Shown here in pieces: positions 12,323-24,532 of a stretch of DNA of 64,000 nucleotides (position 1 is the stretch's first letter; every line of letters begins with the position of its first letter). This DNA comes from Heterostelium album PN500 (lineage: Eukaryota; Evosea; Eumycetozoa; Acytosteliales; Acytosteliaceae). The stretch lies in the NCBI RefSeq assembly GCF_000004825.1, contig NW_008805070.1:868001-932000 (forward strand). The letters run 5' to 3'. A model generated the notes under the pieces. It was not told the origin of the DNA. It saw only the letters and a program-made list of their open reading frames with translations, and searched no databases. A program made the translations under genes and the position numbers.

Positions 12323-13856
12323 ATGATGTCATCCTCTAATGATACACAAAAAGTAAATAACAACTCTACTCCTGCTGCTGCTACTCCTTCAACAACTGGT
12401 AAGTAATAGATAGTATTAGTGTTTTTAATAAATATATATATATCTAACTAAATAATAATAATAATAATATGTATATATGTATAATGTAGGTAGTAGTGGT
12501 AGTGGTGGAGTCCATTCAAATATAGCAGACAAGATCCATGAGTATAAATGTAAGTCTGAAACATCACCTATGAATACAGTGAAAGACTTGGTAATGCCAG
12601 TGGATGAGTATCGTCCAGCTGGATATCATTTAAAGATGATGCAGGTGATCACTCGTCATGGACGTCGTACACCAGAGTCCAATCGATATCCACTTTCGCT
12701 ATGGTCGTGCAACTCTGTCGATAATCTCATTGTCAACAAGGATGCCAATCGTCCAGAGTGCAACCTTGGTCAACTCACTGTGTTTGGTACTCGCGATCTC
12801 ATCAACCTCGGTAAGAACTACCATCGTATGCTCATCGACAAGGTTCACTTCCTCTCCGACGAGTACAAGCCCGACGAGATATTCGTGCGATCGTCAGACC
12901 GCGAGCGTACCATTAGTTCGGCGCGTTCTCTCATGCACGGACTCTATGGAGGTGCGTTCGCCGACGCCCAAGAACACATGCTGAATGCCGCCACCTCTTT
13001 TGTGATCCTCCCGGAAGCGGTCGAGAATATCTACCCGCGTGGATCGTGTCCGCGTTACGCATTCCTCAAGTCGATACTCCCGAAGCATCCAAAGGTTCTC
13101 GAAGAGCAAAAGAACAGTAAACTCGAGGATTTCTCACAGCGACTGCGTGATATCTTTGAGGCGTCGAAGGGATACGACTCGCCTTTCTATGTGCCGTCGT
13201 GGCGTTCCTATGCCGGCTTGGTAAACTCGTTCGATTGCTTCAAGAATCACGGTTTGCCATTGCCCGAGGGTTTCAACGATGAGATTGTCGAACGTATGTA
13301 TCTGGAGGCATCGAAGGAGTACAAGCGAATGTCGTTGTTCCCCGAGATGCAACGTCTTGGAATCGGACGATTCATCGGTGACCTCAATAAGCAACTCAAG
13401 TCAAAGGCAACCAACCAAGAGAATACAAAGGATCTCAAGTTTGGTTTGTACTCTGCACACGATTCCACACTTGGTGCACTCTTGGTTGCCTATGACATGT
13501 ACGAAGAAAACACACATCCAGAGACAGCATCGGCATTGGAATTCCTTTTGTTTGAAAAGGATCAGAATAATAATAAGAAAGTGGAAGACAGCAAACAACA
13601 ACAATTGGCAACAGAGAATGCAGGAAAACCGACAACAAACCAACAACAACAACAGTTTGTAAAAGTTATTTATAATCAGAAACCAGTGCACATCAAGAAA
13701 TGCAAAGAATTCGAAGTCGATGAGATGTGTCCATATGAGAAATTCATAGAGATCAGTCAGGAATTGATTCCCAAAGACTGGAATCAAGAATGTAAAATCT
13801 CAGAGGCCGAGAAAAAGTCAATCATTGAAGAGATGAAAGCATCACCAAAATATTAA
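12323..13856 (+). CDS. Histidine acid phosphatase family protein
   Basis: Predicted 480-aa phosphomonoesterase; exons 12323-12398 and 12490-13856, with a 91-nt intron. The catalytic motif TRHGRRTP (nucleophile His about residue 81) and the distal acid pair in SAHDSTLG (about residues 349-350) are both present, so the enzyme looks active. Between them, DEIFVRSSDRERTISSA matches the family's conserved Arg region. No clear signal peptide is seen after the two possible starts (MMSSSNDTQ), which is odd for this mostly lysosomal or secreted family; it may be cytosolic or use an unusual leader. Substrate cannot be read from sequence; acid phosphatase, phytase-like and 2-phosphoxylose phosphatase-like members share this fold. 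A Gln/Asn-rich insertion lies near 13565-13660. Confidence 0.86.
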
Positions 13857-13967
13857 TATTAAGAAACAAGTTAGGTTACTAACCAAACTAAACATAACTA
13901 AATTAACCAAAGAATAAAAAGTAAAGAAAAGATATTGTTTGTTTGTTTTTTTTTTTTTTTGTTATAT

Positions 13968-15662
13968 TTAAAAATTACAAATAAAATGATTTTTAGGTTT
14001 ATCTATTCTTCTGACAATTTTATAACCTGATTTGATTGTATGTATACATGATGGAAGTTGTTTAATCTTGTTGTAATCCAAATTATTTTGGTGAACTGTC
14101 AATTCGAGTGGATGTGACACTGATTCAACACCTATAACATCGAAACTGTAGGTGATCAATGTATGTAGAGTTGATGGCAATGTGTTTTTTGTGATGGTGT
14201 GTTGATAAAGTTTGCCTAGTTTTAAATACTCTAAGCAATGAGGCAATATACCAGGTCCTATTTCATAGGAATAAACATCACCCAACTCTAACCTCTTTAA
14301 AGAAGATGGTAGGACACCTTCGTCAATCTTACGGTTGAATGGAAAACCAAGTATCAACTCATCAAGAGTTTCTGGAAGATCACCTTGATTTAGTTTATTG
14401 TTGAAACCTCCAACACAAAGTTGTAAGATGGAACTGCAATACTTTAGAACCTTTAAATCGATATCTCTAACATTACCAAGATTCAAATTTGTTACACCAC
14501 TAGGTATCAGATATGGCATATCAATTGGAAATGGTAATTGTGATAGTGTTAATATTTTGATGGATGGTGGTATTGAACCTTGTAAAGTGGATGGATCTAT
14601 AATCGACTGATCCATTATCGATAAACTTAGATCGGTTACACTCGGTGGTAGATACCTAGCGAATTGAAAAGGTAGATTTTTAACTATCGAAAGTCGAGGT
14701 GTTTCATCAAAGTTGTTGGGATACTGATGTGATAGAAATCCATTGACTGGAAACACAAGCTTCTCAAGTGAAGCCGGTAGGTTTTCTGGGTAGTGTGTTT
14801 GACCTGAACCAAGAGTCAATATTTTCAGATTCGGTGGAAGTGATCCTACTCTGAATATCTGATTGAATTTACTTCCAAACTGTAAAGATATCAAAGATTT
14901 AGGGAAAACACCGGGTTCAATCGGTAGGTTGAAACTGTCACCCAATACAATATGCTCCAAACCTTCTTGAAACACACCCACTGAAATTCTCTGATTGAAT
15001 TTACTCATCAGTGTACCAAATCTTATATGCTTAAGCGATTTCGGAAGAGAAAAAGGTTCAATCGGTAAGTTAAATGAAGATCCTAAATCTAAAAACGTTA
15101 GGGTACTCGGCATCAGATTAGAGGGAAGCGATTGATCGATGAAATTACAAAACAGACATGCAACATTGCTTTTGTAGAGTTCAGACTTGATCGATTCAAA
15201 TTTGAATTCACGGGAATCGTTGATTACAACGAGATACCTTATACTCTCTGGTATCACGATGTCATTCTCCATGAAGACAATACTCTCTGGACTACCACTA
15301 CTGTAGATAGGATTGTTGTTTCTCGAGGCAATGATCATCTGTTTGGGAATGTGTTCGATCGATTTCCTGTAAACTCCTTGATAGGACCTTAGATTGGTAG
15401 GTGCCCTCTTGTACGGTAGAGAACGTTGATAGGAATACATTGGATTCATATCTTCTGGTGGCTGAGGAATCTTTATACAAAGATAGCGCTCTCTTTCATT
15501 AAATAGTTTCCTACACGTCATACTAAAGCAAATACTATCGATATTATCAATTTCATTGTAAGACAATATATATCTCAAGAGTAACAACGATAGATCCAAT
15601 ATACCTCTACCACCAAGATATTCACTTTTTTTTCTTAAATTTAAATTATTAAAAGGTAACAT
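13968..15662 (-). CDS. F-box/FNIP-repeat protein
   Basis: Predicted 564-aa protein of a family greatly expanded in dictyostelids. The N-terminus has an F-box-like segment (SICFSMTCRKLFNERERYL), and the body is about nine FNIP-type repeats of the form FNxxIxxGxLPxSLKxLxLG (for example FNRKIDEGVLPSSLKRLELG). These form a leucine-rich solenoid likely to choose targets for an SCF ubiquitin ligase. The first in-frame ATG is at 15662; the upstream extension has only a TTG, so this start was chosen. An intron close to the start cannot be excluded because sequence before 15600 is A-rich. It is a distant paralogue of the gene at 43939-45475. Confidence 0.8.
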   Translation of the reverse strand: MLPFNNLNLRKKSEYLGGRGILDLSLLLLRYILSYNEIDNIDSICFSMTCRKLFNERERYLCIKIPQPPEDMNPMYSYQRSLPYKRAPTNLRSYQGVYRKSIEHIPKQMIIASRNNNPIYSSGSPESIVFMENDIVIPESIRYLVVINDSREFKFESIKSELYKSNVACLFCNFIDQSLPSNLMPSTLTFLDLGSSFNLPIEPFSLPKSLKHIRFGTLMSKFNQRISVGVFQEGLEHIVLGDSFNLPIEPGVFPKSLISLQFGSKFNQIFRVGSLPPNLKILTLGSGQTHYPENLPASLEKLVFPVNGFLSHQYPNNFDETPRLSIVKNLPFQFARYLPPSVTDLSLSIMDQSIIDPSTLQGSIPPSIKILTLSQLPFPIDMPYLIPSGVTNLNLGNVRDIDLKVLKYCSSILQLCVGGFNNKLNQGDLPETLDELILGFPFNRKIDEGVLPSSLKRLELGDVYSYEIGPGILPHCLEYLKLGKLYQHTITKNTLPSTLHTLITYSFDVIGVESVSHPLELTVHQNNLDYNKIKQLPSCIHTIKSGYKIVRRIDKPKNHFICNF

Positions 15663-15830
15663 TGTTAAAAAACTATTGAAAAATATATAAAAAAAAAGAA
15701 TAAAGAAAAATGAATTGTTATTCAATTTAAAAGTATAATCATAAATTGATTGGTTTTTATAAATAAATTGTGGTGTTGTAAAACAAACAAAAACAATAAG
15801 TGTAAGAGTGTGGTTTCTAAAAAAAATTAT

Positions 15831-16999
15831 TTATTTATTAATTGTTTTTAACTTTTTATTATTGGTAGTAGAAAGAATGGTTTGTGAATGGTTGGATGAA
15901 ACGAAAAGAGGTGGTGATGAATTGCTATTATCAATTGGTGATGGTTGATTTCCTTTTGATTTTAAGAGCTTTTTCTCTTTTCCTCTTTGTTTCAATCCAC
16001 AAGCATTACAGAGGTCGACTCCTTGAAACTTTCTCCACTCTGGTGTGTTTCTACGATAGCAAATGAAACATATCTTTTGACGATTTGAAGGTGGTCTTCC
16101 TCTCTTTCTTTTGACTGGTATCGATGGATTACTATTGTTTAGATCATTGGTTGTACTCTCAATGATTTTCTCTCCGTCATTCACAATGATTTCATCGCAT
16201 CCATCAAATAACATTGTCGATGTTATTGTTGTAGTAGTCGTATTTTTTTGGACGTCGTTGTCGTGGTTGTTGTGGTTGTGGTGGCAGTAAGAATATTTTG
16301 TAGTGGAATGTACCCATTATTGTGATTTTGGTAACTGCCATTCTCACAGAAAGGGTAAGGTACAACTGACTCTTCATCATCATCATCGGTTTGATAGTTT
16401 GACTCATCACAACTACTACTTCCACTATTTCTTCTTTGGTTGGAATGATTTTTATAGGCGATCGGTGAGGAACCAGTTTCATTTGGAGACATGAAAGAAT
16501 ATATCTTTGGAGTGAATTCAAATTTAATTGGATTATAATACTCATCTCCTGAATCAGAGTTATCTAAGCATTCATCATCATCCTTGTTTAAGAAAAAATA
16601 AAAAATAAAATTAATACTTGGTTTTGCAAATAATAATAATAATTATAATACTTACATATTTTAAACTATCTACTAAATTTGTAAAAGAAGTATTTGTATT
16701 CATTAATTTGTTATCTTCTTCCATTAACAGTTTATTACAATTCAATAAAGATTCAATGGAACCTTTTCTCTATTTGGAAAAATTAAATTAGAAATTGGTT
16801 TAAAAATAATTATAATAAAATAATATTTTCTTACATGTAGAGTTGTTTGTAAAGGATAATTAGGTCTTGTAATAGATAATGATGTATCTGGAGAATTAAA
16901 ATAATATCTCTCACTTGAATAGTGGTGAGGTAGCCGTTGTTTGAAATTTAGGATGCTACAAGAAGATCCTCCATTATTCACAAGGTTTTGAATATCCAT
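15831..16999 (-). CDS. GATA-type zinc-finger transcription factor
   Basis: Predicted protein of about 343 aa; exons 16999-16835, 16769-16656 and 16582-15831, with 65- and 73-nt introns in phase 0. Near the C-terminus lies one GATA finger, CFIC...LCNACGLKQRG, with 16 residues between the Cys pairs (one fewer than usual). It is preceded by KRKRGRPPS, an AT-hook-like basic patch, so DNA binding is well supported. The N-terminal half is acidic and Ser-rich. The frame slips once in the A run complementary to 16243-16249: the upstream frame ends in a poly-Thr stretch and the downstream frame begins in Thr codons too. One additional A joins them smoothly, so a sequence error is likely. Alternatively a shorter protein starts at the ATG at 16214. 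Confidence 0.82.
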
Positions 17000-19602
17000 T
17001 TTTGATAGTTTAGGAGTTTAGTTTTGTGAATATTTTATAATTTAGATTTATAAATCAAGAGATTGGAAGTTATTTAAAATAAATTCATTTTATTGGCATT
17101 TTATTTGTATGCGATAGTAATTATTAATAAATTGATTGAAAATTGCAATCTAAAGTGTGATAACTTTAGTACTTTAGTTATTATTACACCACTAACAGAC
17201 ACCACAATCGATAACATTTAAGGCGATGACCAACAAAAAAACATACATCACCACACCACATAAATACACAACAGCAGTAGCAGCAAAACAACAACTAAAA
17301 TTGTTGTTCACATATATTTACGTTCAACCAACAACTAAATATATATAATAGTTTGCTATAAAAGGTTTCCTTTTTCATGGTGTTTTATTTGATTCACTTT
17401 TAATAATTTTAATTAATCAACAATATTGTTAACTGATTAAAATTGAGTGCTGATTACTGTTGAAAATGGATGGATCGATTGATTGGTTTATTAGTGGTAA
17501 TATATCAAATGTTTTAGATATCCAAGTAGGTGATTAGTGAAGTCACCAATTAACACCTTAATTAATTCCCATCTCTAATTGGGATATTATTATTCATACC
17601 AATAAGATTACATACAACAAAAATATATAGTGATTTTCACCATAACACAACACACCACACATCCACTTTTTTATATTCTTTGTTTGGTCTATTGTTATTA
17701 TATTATTATTTTGAAAAATGATAATATTTAAAACAAAATCTAGATCAAATATGTTCATTGTTTATCTCATCAAATTAATAACTATATATATAAATTCACC
17801 TCCATTGTTGATTCCGCTCCACTCCAACTTTTCTCGTTTCTGTTGAAATTTTAAATCTAATTATTTTTCGAACCACCTTTTACCCCCGATATGTGTATGG
17901 AGAAGTTATTCCAAAAGTGATGGTTATTGTTGTTATTGTTATTGTTGTTGTTTGTTTTTATTCAAAAAGCAGTAGATGCTTACAACACTACACACTTTAT
18001 AATACAACAAGAAGAACACACCATATATATTCTAATAAGAACATAAGATTTAAATATTTAGAGAAAATGTTTATTTTTTTCCTTCAACCTAGTTGGTTCA
18101 ATTGAAATAACAAACAAATAAACAGCCAATCATAGACAATGACTGTTGATTTTACTTTGAGAACTGTATTATTTTTAATTATTTTTTTCACTGTGTCATC
18201 AAAATTGATGCAAAAGTATATACTACTCTACGCTTGACTTACCACATCTGAAATGCTAATTACCAACAAACAACATCAACAAACAAACAAACAAACAAAT
18301 AAACCACACTACATCAAAAAATTAAGTAAGTTATATATAATTATATATTTATAAAAGTTAAATCAGCAACACTACTCCTATTCCACCTTGCATCATACTG
18401 AGCGAATGTATTGCATCACATTAATAAAAAATCGATCAAAAATAGAAATTAACAATACTCATTATGAATATCAATTAATCAAAATAACGCAAATGACTAC
18501 ACACACACACACATTTTTGTTACCTATTAAATCTTAAAATCATCTGTTTACTCTACTAATTTATAATTTATAATTCTATTACTTATTTCTAAACTTTTTT
18601 TTGTTTGTTTGCTATTTTTTTTTTTTCGATAATGGTTGTTTTTTGTGTTGCAGGTTTCATACTGTTATTATGCTCTTCACAAAAAACAATAATAATAAGC
18701 ACAACACATGATAAAAATTATGATTATTTGATGGCAATAATAGATTGATAAAATACAATAACCATATTTGTTTAAAACATACAAATATATTCTATTCATT
18801 GTTAAATAAAAAATAATCATTAAAAATAAAAAAAAAACCATAAAAAAAAAAACATGAGAGAAATTTAGGTGCCTGGTTAGCACCAACTTTTTTATATATT
18901 GGAATGGGAAATTTAGAAATCAGATCTCTTTTTTTTATTGAATTTCACCATTTTTTATTTATTTAATGATAAAAAATTAGTGTTTTTTTATTGTCAAGAT
19001 GCTGATTGAGGTTTTTAATAAAAAAAGTCTCAAAATGGGGCATAACTTATTATAATGGTGGTCCATAATTTTAATTTTAATAAAAAAAACTAAAAATTTA
19101 ATTTTTCTTATTGTTTATTCTTCATAATATTCCATCATCATTTCACAACAGTTTATTCACAAATTAATTTAATATTAAAAATTCATCAGACCATAATAAT
19201 CTGGATATATTAGTGATTTTGAGTGAGTCTAGTGTTTCATCAGAATAAGAACATCATTCGAGTATTACTTCTAGAGATAGTTTTTTTAAAATTTTATTGT
19301 AAGTATCTATCCAAAATGTTAATATCAATCGTCTTTCGTCTCAATCGAATTCAAATTGAAATACATATCTAATTCTTCCAACTCATTTAAAATCGACATT
19401 ATCACCCACCTCCATGCTTATTTTATTTTTATTTTATTTTTGAAACAAATATATATCTTGTGTGTGTGTGTTGTTAACTGTTATTTTATATTTCAAAATT
19501 ACAAATAAATACAATATTTTTTTCAAATTTATTAATCCAAGAATTTAAAAAAGTATTAGTTTAGTTAATATTTAGATAAAGTAAAAAAAAGCAGCAGCAA
19601 CT
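17000..19602. other. Large divergent intergenic region (GATA factor / AASS)
   Basis: 2.6 kb of AT-rich DNA between two divergent genes, with no credible coding frame. It includes several short inverted repeats (GGTGA...TCACC near 17527-17545; GGTGC...GCACC near 18869-18885), CA and GT dinucleotide runs near 18500 and 19460, and many homopolymer tracts. A large regulatory region is plausible for a transcription-factor gene. No tRNA-like boxes are seen. Confidence 0.5.
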
Positions 19603-22600
19603 ATGTCTACAACTACTACCACTACTCCCTCAAAGAGTGGAGAACAATCAAAGAGTGTTAATGTTGTTAGTGTAGAGGGTGGATCGGGCGATGCCATTCT
19701 TGCAGCAGTCGACAAATTAGAATCAAAGGTTTATACATTGGGTATGCGTCGTGAAGACAAGAATCGTTGGGAGCGTAGAGCACCATTGGCTCCATCTCAC
19801 ATTGAACAACTCGTAAAGAAGGGTATCAGATGTATCGTTCAGCCATCGACTCTCAGAAACTACTCGAACGGTGCCTACCAGAATGCCGGTGCAATCATCC
19901 AAGAGGATCTCCGTGATTGCGATGTCATTATCGCTGTCAAAGAGGTTCCCTCCGAGTACCTCTTCCCAGGAAAAACCTACATTTTCTTCTCTCACACAAT
20001 CAAAGCTCAGCCATACAACATGCCAATGTTGGATGAAATCAATAAGAAAGTAAGTAATCATTATATTACATTTTGTTATTGACATACTCTATTCTATTCT
20101 ATTCTTTCTTTATATGTATTCTTTTGATGTATTCTTTCTTTTTTTGTTTTTTTTTCTTTCTTTCTTTTACATTTTCCTTTTCTTTCATTTCCATTCTTTT
20201 CATTTCTCTCTATTCCTTTTTCCTTTTTTTTTTTTTCATTGAAATTTATATATTAATTGACAATTTTTCTTAATAGAATATTAGATTGATTGATTATGAA
20301 AGAATTACTGATGATAAAAATAGAAGATTGGTAAGATTCGGTGCTTTTGCAGGATATGCTGGTATGATTGATATGCTCCATGCATTGGGAGATCGTTTAT
20401 TGGCAAAAGGATTCTCTACACCATTCTTACATGTCGGTTACTCCTATGTGTACTCAAGACTTGAGAATGCAATGGATGCCGTTCGTGCCATCGGTGAGGA
20501 AATTTCACAAGTCGGTCTACCAGATGAGTTGACTCCATTCACATTTGCATTCACCTCCGATGGTGCTGTAGCACAAGGTGCACTCTCCATCTTTAAGCTT
20601 CTCCCACACAAAATGATTACACCCGATGAAATGGTTGACATTGTAAAGAACAAAAGTAAGTATAACCAACATAATTATTCTATAAACAAACTTACTCATC
20701 ATTAAATCTATTTCTGTTTTCTTTTTTTTGATTTCATTTAAATTTAGAGGGTGAAAGAGGTATTTTGTATGGTACAATCGTTACTTCCGAACACATGGTT
20801 GCACCAAAAGATCCAAAGAAAAAGTTTGACAAGAAGGAGTATTACAATGATCCATCTCAATATAAATCTATTTTCTATGAAAAGTATGCACCACACATCT
20901 CTTGTATCATCAATTGTATGTATTGGGATGCCAAGTTCCCACGTCTTATCACCATCAGACAGATGGAAGAGTTGGTCGAGACTGGAAACTCAAGATTGGT
21001 CGGTGTTGCTGATATCTCTGCCGATATCAACGGTTCACTTGAATTCCTCATGAAGACAACTTCAATTGATTCACCTTTGTTTGTATATGATCCAAAAACA
21101 CAAGAAATTCATGATCCGTAAGTCAAAAACATCATAACACAAAACGATTAAACCTAACTAATCATCTTTACTTACTTTTTCATACATAAACAAATAATTA
21201 GAACAACAGATCAAAAATATATGTATCGTGATGGTATTCTTTTCTTGGCAGTAGATAATTTGCCAACTGAATTCCCGAGAGAAGCAACTCAATGGTTTGG
21301 TGATCATTTGTTACAGTTTATGGAGGCAGTTGTCAAGTCGGATCCAAGCAAGCCATACGATAAGATGGATGACTTGCCAGCGGAAATCAAGAGAGCTGTC
21401 ATCACTGCACACGGTAGTTTGACTCCACCATTCGAGTACATCAAGGAGTTGAGAAAGAAGCGTGAAGCAATGTTTGGAAAGATTTTAATTATTGGTGCCG
21501 GTTACACCTCTCATCCAGTCATCGATTATCTCACTCGTAATCCAAGCCATGTCCTCACCGTTGCCGATATCGACGTCGAGCAAACCAGAAAAGTTCTAAA
21601 GTTCGAACCGGACAACATTGACGTTGCCATTGTCGATGTAAACGATCCGGTCAAGCTGGACGAGCTCGTCAAGAAGCAGACCGTTGTCATCTCGTTGTTG
21701 CCAGAGGATTTGACCTATGAAGTCGCCAAGTCTTGCTTGCGTAACAAGAAACACTTGATCTCCATCGGCTATTTGACCGACGAGATTCGTTCGCTCAGCG
21801 CCGAAGCCAAAGCAAACAACTTGACATTCCTCATGGAGATGGGATTGGATCCAGGAATCGATCATCTCGAAGCAGCCAGAGTAATCAACGAAGTGCAATC
21901 ACAGGGTGGAAGAATCAGAACATTTGTATCGTGGGCAGGTGGACTTCCAGCACCAGAGTCTTCCGACAATCCTTTGGGTTACAAATTCTCGTGGAGTCCA
22001 AGAGGTGTGCTGGAGGCATGCACTCTCGACGCCAAGTACCGTCAGGACGGTCGTGATATCTCTATCCCAGGCGCAGAAGTCTACAAGCGTACTCAGAAAG
22101 TAGACATCTTCCCAGCGTTGGCATTGGAGGGAGTACCCAACAGAAACTGTTTGGATCTCGCGCAGTACTACAACATCAAGGATTGCAACACCCTGTTCCG
22201 TGGTACTCTGAGATACAAGGGATTCTGCCAGGTTATTGAAGCGGCCGTCGAAGTCGGACTGCTCGATGAAACTGTATATAGCTACTTGCAACCGTCGGAG
22301 GCATCGCTCTCTTGGAATCAAGCACTGCGTAAGATCTTGCCGGTGCCACTCAACGAGAACATCTCGACCGAGGAAATCTTTAGAAGAAAACTCAGGACCA
22401 GAAGAGGTTATCCAAACAAAGGCTACGACGACGAGAAGATCACTTCGATCCTTTCGGTCTTTGAGTGGTTGGGTATCTTCTCGACAACCATAGACATCGC
22501 ACAGAAGGGTACTTACATCGATGGATTCTGTGAGTTGCTCAAGGGTAAACTCGAGTTCTCGCCATCGGAGCGTGACTTGATCATTCTCCACCATATCTTT

Positions 22601-22855
22601 GGTATCGAATGGCCAGGCGGTAAGCACGAGACCAAGACATCGACATTGGTCTACTACGGAGACAAAGACATCTCTGCCATGGCCTATTGCATTGGTTTGC
22701 CAGTTGCCATGGCTGCCGAACTTCTCGTAGAAGGTTCACTGAAGGAGCGTGGTGTAGTTCTACCAATCACCGAAGAATACTACAAACCAATCTTGAAGTC
22801 CCTACGTAACGAAGGTATTCAATTCATTCACCGTTGTCAATTTGATCAACATTAA
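19603..22855 (+). CDS. aass: Alpha-aminoadipic semialdehyde synthase (lysine-ketoglutarate reductase/saccharopine dehydrogenase)
   Basis: Predicted 949-aa bifunctional enzyme of lysine breakdown, mitochondrial in animals. It condenses lysine with 2-oxoglutarate to saccharopine, then cleaves it to glutamate and aminoadipic semialdehyde. Exons: 19603-20049, 20277-20655, 20748-21117 and 21202-22855. The LKR half (about 40-480) shows RREDKNRWERRAPLAPSHIE and FFSHTIKAQ. The SDH half (about 490-949) opens with the dinucleotide-binding ILIIGAGYTSHPV, then MGLDPGIDH, GGLPAPESSDNPLGYKFSWS and LRGTLRYKG, matching animal AASS throughout. Length is close to the human protein (926 aa). The short N-terminus is Thr/Ser-rich without an obvious transit peptide. 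The first intron (227 nt) is long and T-rich compared with the others (about 85-92 nt). Confidence 0.96.
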
Positions 22856-23184
22856 AAAAAAAAAAGCAAATCATAATCATTACATATGTTATTGTAATAA
22901 CATCAAATAATAAATAAAAGTAAGTTATTTTTTTTTTTAAAAAAAAAAGTCTTTTTATTTTATTTTTTTTAGTATTGTTATTATATGAGTAGTAAACAAT
23001 AAAGATTTATATGATATCTTTATTTATCTATCTACTCTTAAAAATATATAAAGTAAAAGAAATAGATACTTTATATATGTTTTTTTTTTTGAAAAAGAAA
23101 TGAATTACAAGTTTAAGAAGTGAGCGGATGTGAAAGTAGATGATTAATTAGTTTCAATCATCAAATTATTTGTACATTTGTTTG

Positions 23185-23224
<40 letters not shown>

Positions 23225-23244
23225 TGTTTTGTTTTGTTATTTTT
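22856..23244. other. Convergent 3' ends of AASS and VPS24
   Basis: AT-rich tail region shared by two convergent genes, with A/T homopolymers and a GTT run. No gene is seen. Confidence 0.5.
23188..23223. repeat. (GTT)n microsatellite
   Basis: Twelve GTT units lie in the 3' flank of the VPS24 gene (AAC on its strand). Triplet repeats are common in dictyostelid DNA. Confidence 0.9.
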
Positions 23245-23868
23245 TTATCCAGTCTTTAATGCACGTAATCTGTTAAATATTTCATCATCTTCTTTGACGG
23301 GTTGTTCTTCGGTGGTAGTTGTTGTAGTTTCCAGTGATTCCTCTGATACCTTTGGTCCGGTGATCATAATCTCGTCGAGAATCTTATCGACCTCTTGTTC
23401 GGCCTCTGCTTCGAGTTCGTCTTGACTTCCAAAGGCATCGCTGATCATCTCCTCGATGATACCGGCCTTCATCATCTCTTGACCCATTGCCATCATGACT
23501 TTGTTGAGTTCCGGTAGCTTTATTAGATTGTTCATCATCTTCATTACTTCGGTCGACTTGGCAAGGTGACCTGCAACCTTGGCCATCGATAGATTCTGTT
23601 GGAGTTGCATCGACACCGAATTCATCTGTGCCTTTGCAGTGTAGATTCTCTCCTTTGCTTTACGTGCAGCGGCAATCTCTTTCGCCAATGTCTTTGCACT
23701 CTTTTGATCACCGGCTTTAACACGCTCTTTCACCATTCGAATGGTCTTCTTCTCCTGTAGATCGATCGCTCTGATCTGTGCATCCAATCCTCTATCTTCT
23801 TTTCTTAGTTCTCTCTTCCATTTCTTTACCATCTCTTCTGGTGTTGGTTTCTTTAGGAATGAAAACAT
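23245..23868 (-). CDS. vps24: ESCRT-III subunit VPS24/CHMP3
   Basis: Predicted 207-aa single-exon protein. ESCRT-III subunits polymerise on endosomal membranes to bud and cut intralumenal vesicles. The Snf7 core is clear: MFSFLKKPTPEEMVKKWK, a basic first helix, then KAQMNSVSMQLQ, VAGHLAKSTEVMKMMN and EMMKAGIIEEMISDAF, all near-diagnostic of VPS24/CHMP3. An acidic tail ends in DEIFNRLRAL, a MIM-like helix expected to recruit VPS4 or AMSH-type partners. The ATG at 23868 was chosen; the two codons upstream start from TTG. Confidence 0.95.
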   Translation of the reverse strand: MFSFLKKPTPEEMVKKWKRELRKEDRGLDAQIRAIDLQEKKTIRMVKERVKAGDQKSAKTLAKEIAAARKAKERIYTAKAQMNSVSMQLQQNLSMAKVAGHLAKSTEVMKMMNNLIKLPELNKVMMAMGQEMMKAGIIEEMISDAFGSQDELEAEAEQEVDKILDEIMITGPKVSEESLETTTTTTEEQPVKEDDEIFNRLRALKTG

Positions 23869-24532
23869 CTTCAAACTCTCTATATCAATATTCGCTTAAA
23901 AAAAAAAAAACAAAACAAATCTTAAACTATAAATAAAATCGATGATAATAGATAAATATATATCTATATACAAAACAAGTAAAATAAATATAAATAAATG
24001 AAAATTTTATTAAAAATTCAAAAAAAAAAAAAAACAATCCACAAATTAAATAAAACAAAATTCACACTCTCAAAAAAAAAAAACATCTTGAAAAATAAAG
24101 AGGTTATAAAAGTTGTTTTAAAAAATATCTTTATCTTAATCTTAAATATATGTATAAATAAGATAACAAATAATTTAAAAACAAAAAATATAAAATATAA
24201 AAATATTTAAAAAAATAATTAGATTAAAAAATAATTTTTGTTTCAAAATCTCTTTCCTTTCTGGTCCAAATGTGTTTGAAAATCAATCAAAATGTGTGGT
24301 TTTTCAATTAATTGACGATTTTTGATTCATTGTTTTATGAGAACGGAATCATTGGTAGCAGAAAGCAGTCCATTCTGTTTTCAGACTTGTTTTATTTTTA
24401 AAAAATAAAAATTTTTTTAAAAAAAGATTTGTTTAAACCTTAAACCATCAAAGATGGTATCAAGGGAATCTGTGTTCAGTAAATCATTTATCCTGTTTTT
24501 CTCTCAAAGAAAATCGTAATTCAGTAATAATA
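23869..24532. other. Divergent promoter region
   Basis: Very A-rich spacer between VPS24 (minus) and the small membrane-protein gene (plus). An apparent open frame near 24000-24210 is only Lys/Ile/Asn composition and is not treated as a gene. Confidence 0.5.

Noticed and set aside
16204-16545. 113-codon minus-strand frame over the GATA gene
   Set aside because: It lacks the acidic and finger parts and is a shadow frame of the same exon.
18865-18890. Hairpin GGTGC...GCACC as a possible small RNA
   Set aside because: Only a 5-bp stem, with no Dictyostelium class I RNA ends or upstream element recognised.
24001-24210. 70-codon Lys/Ile/Asn-rich open frame
   Set aside because: Pure AT-composition effect upstream of a real gene, with no motif or conserved feature.
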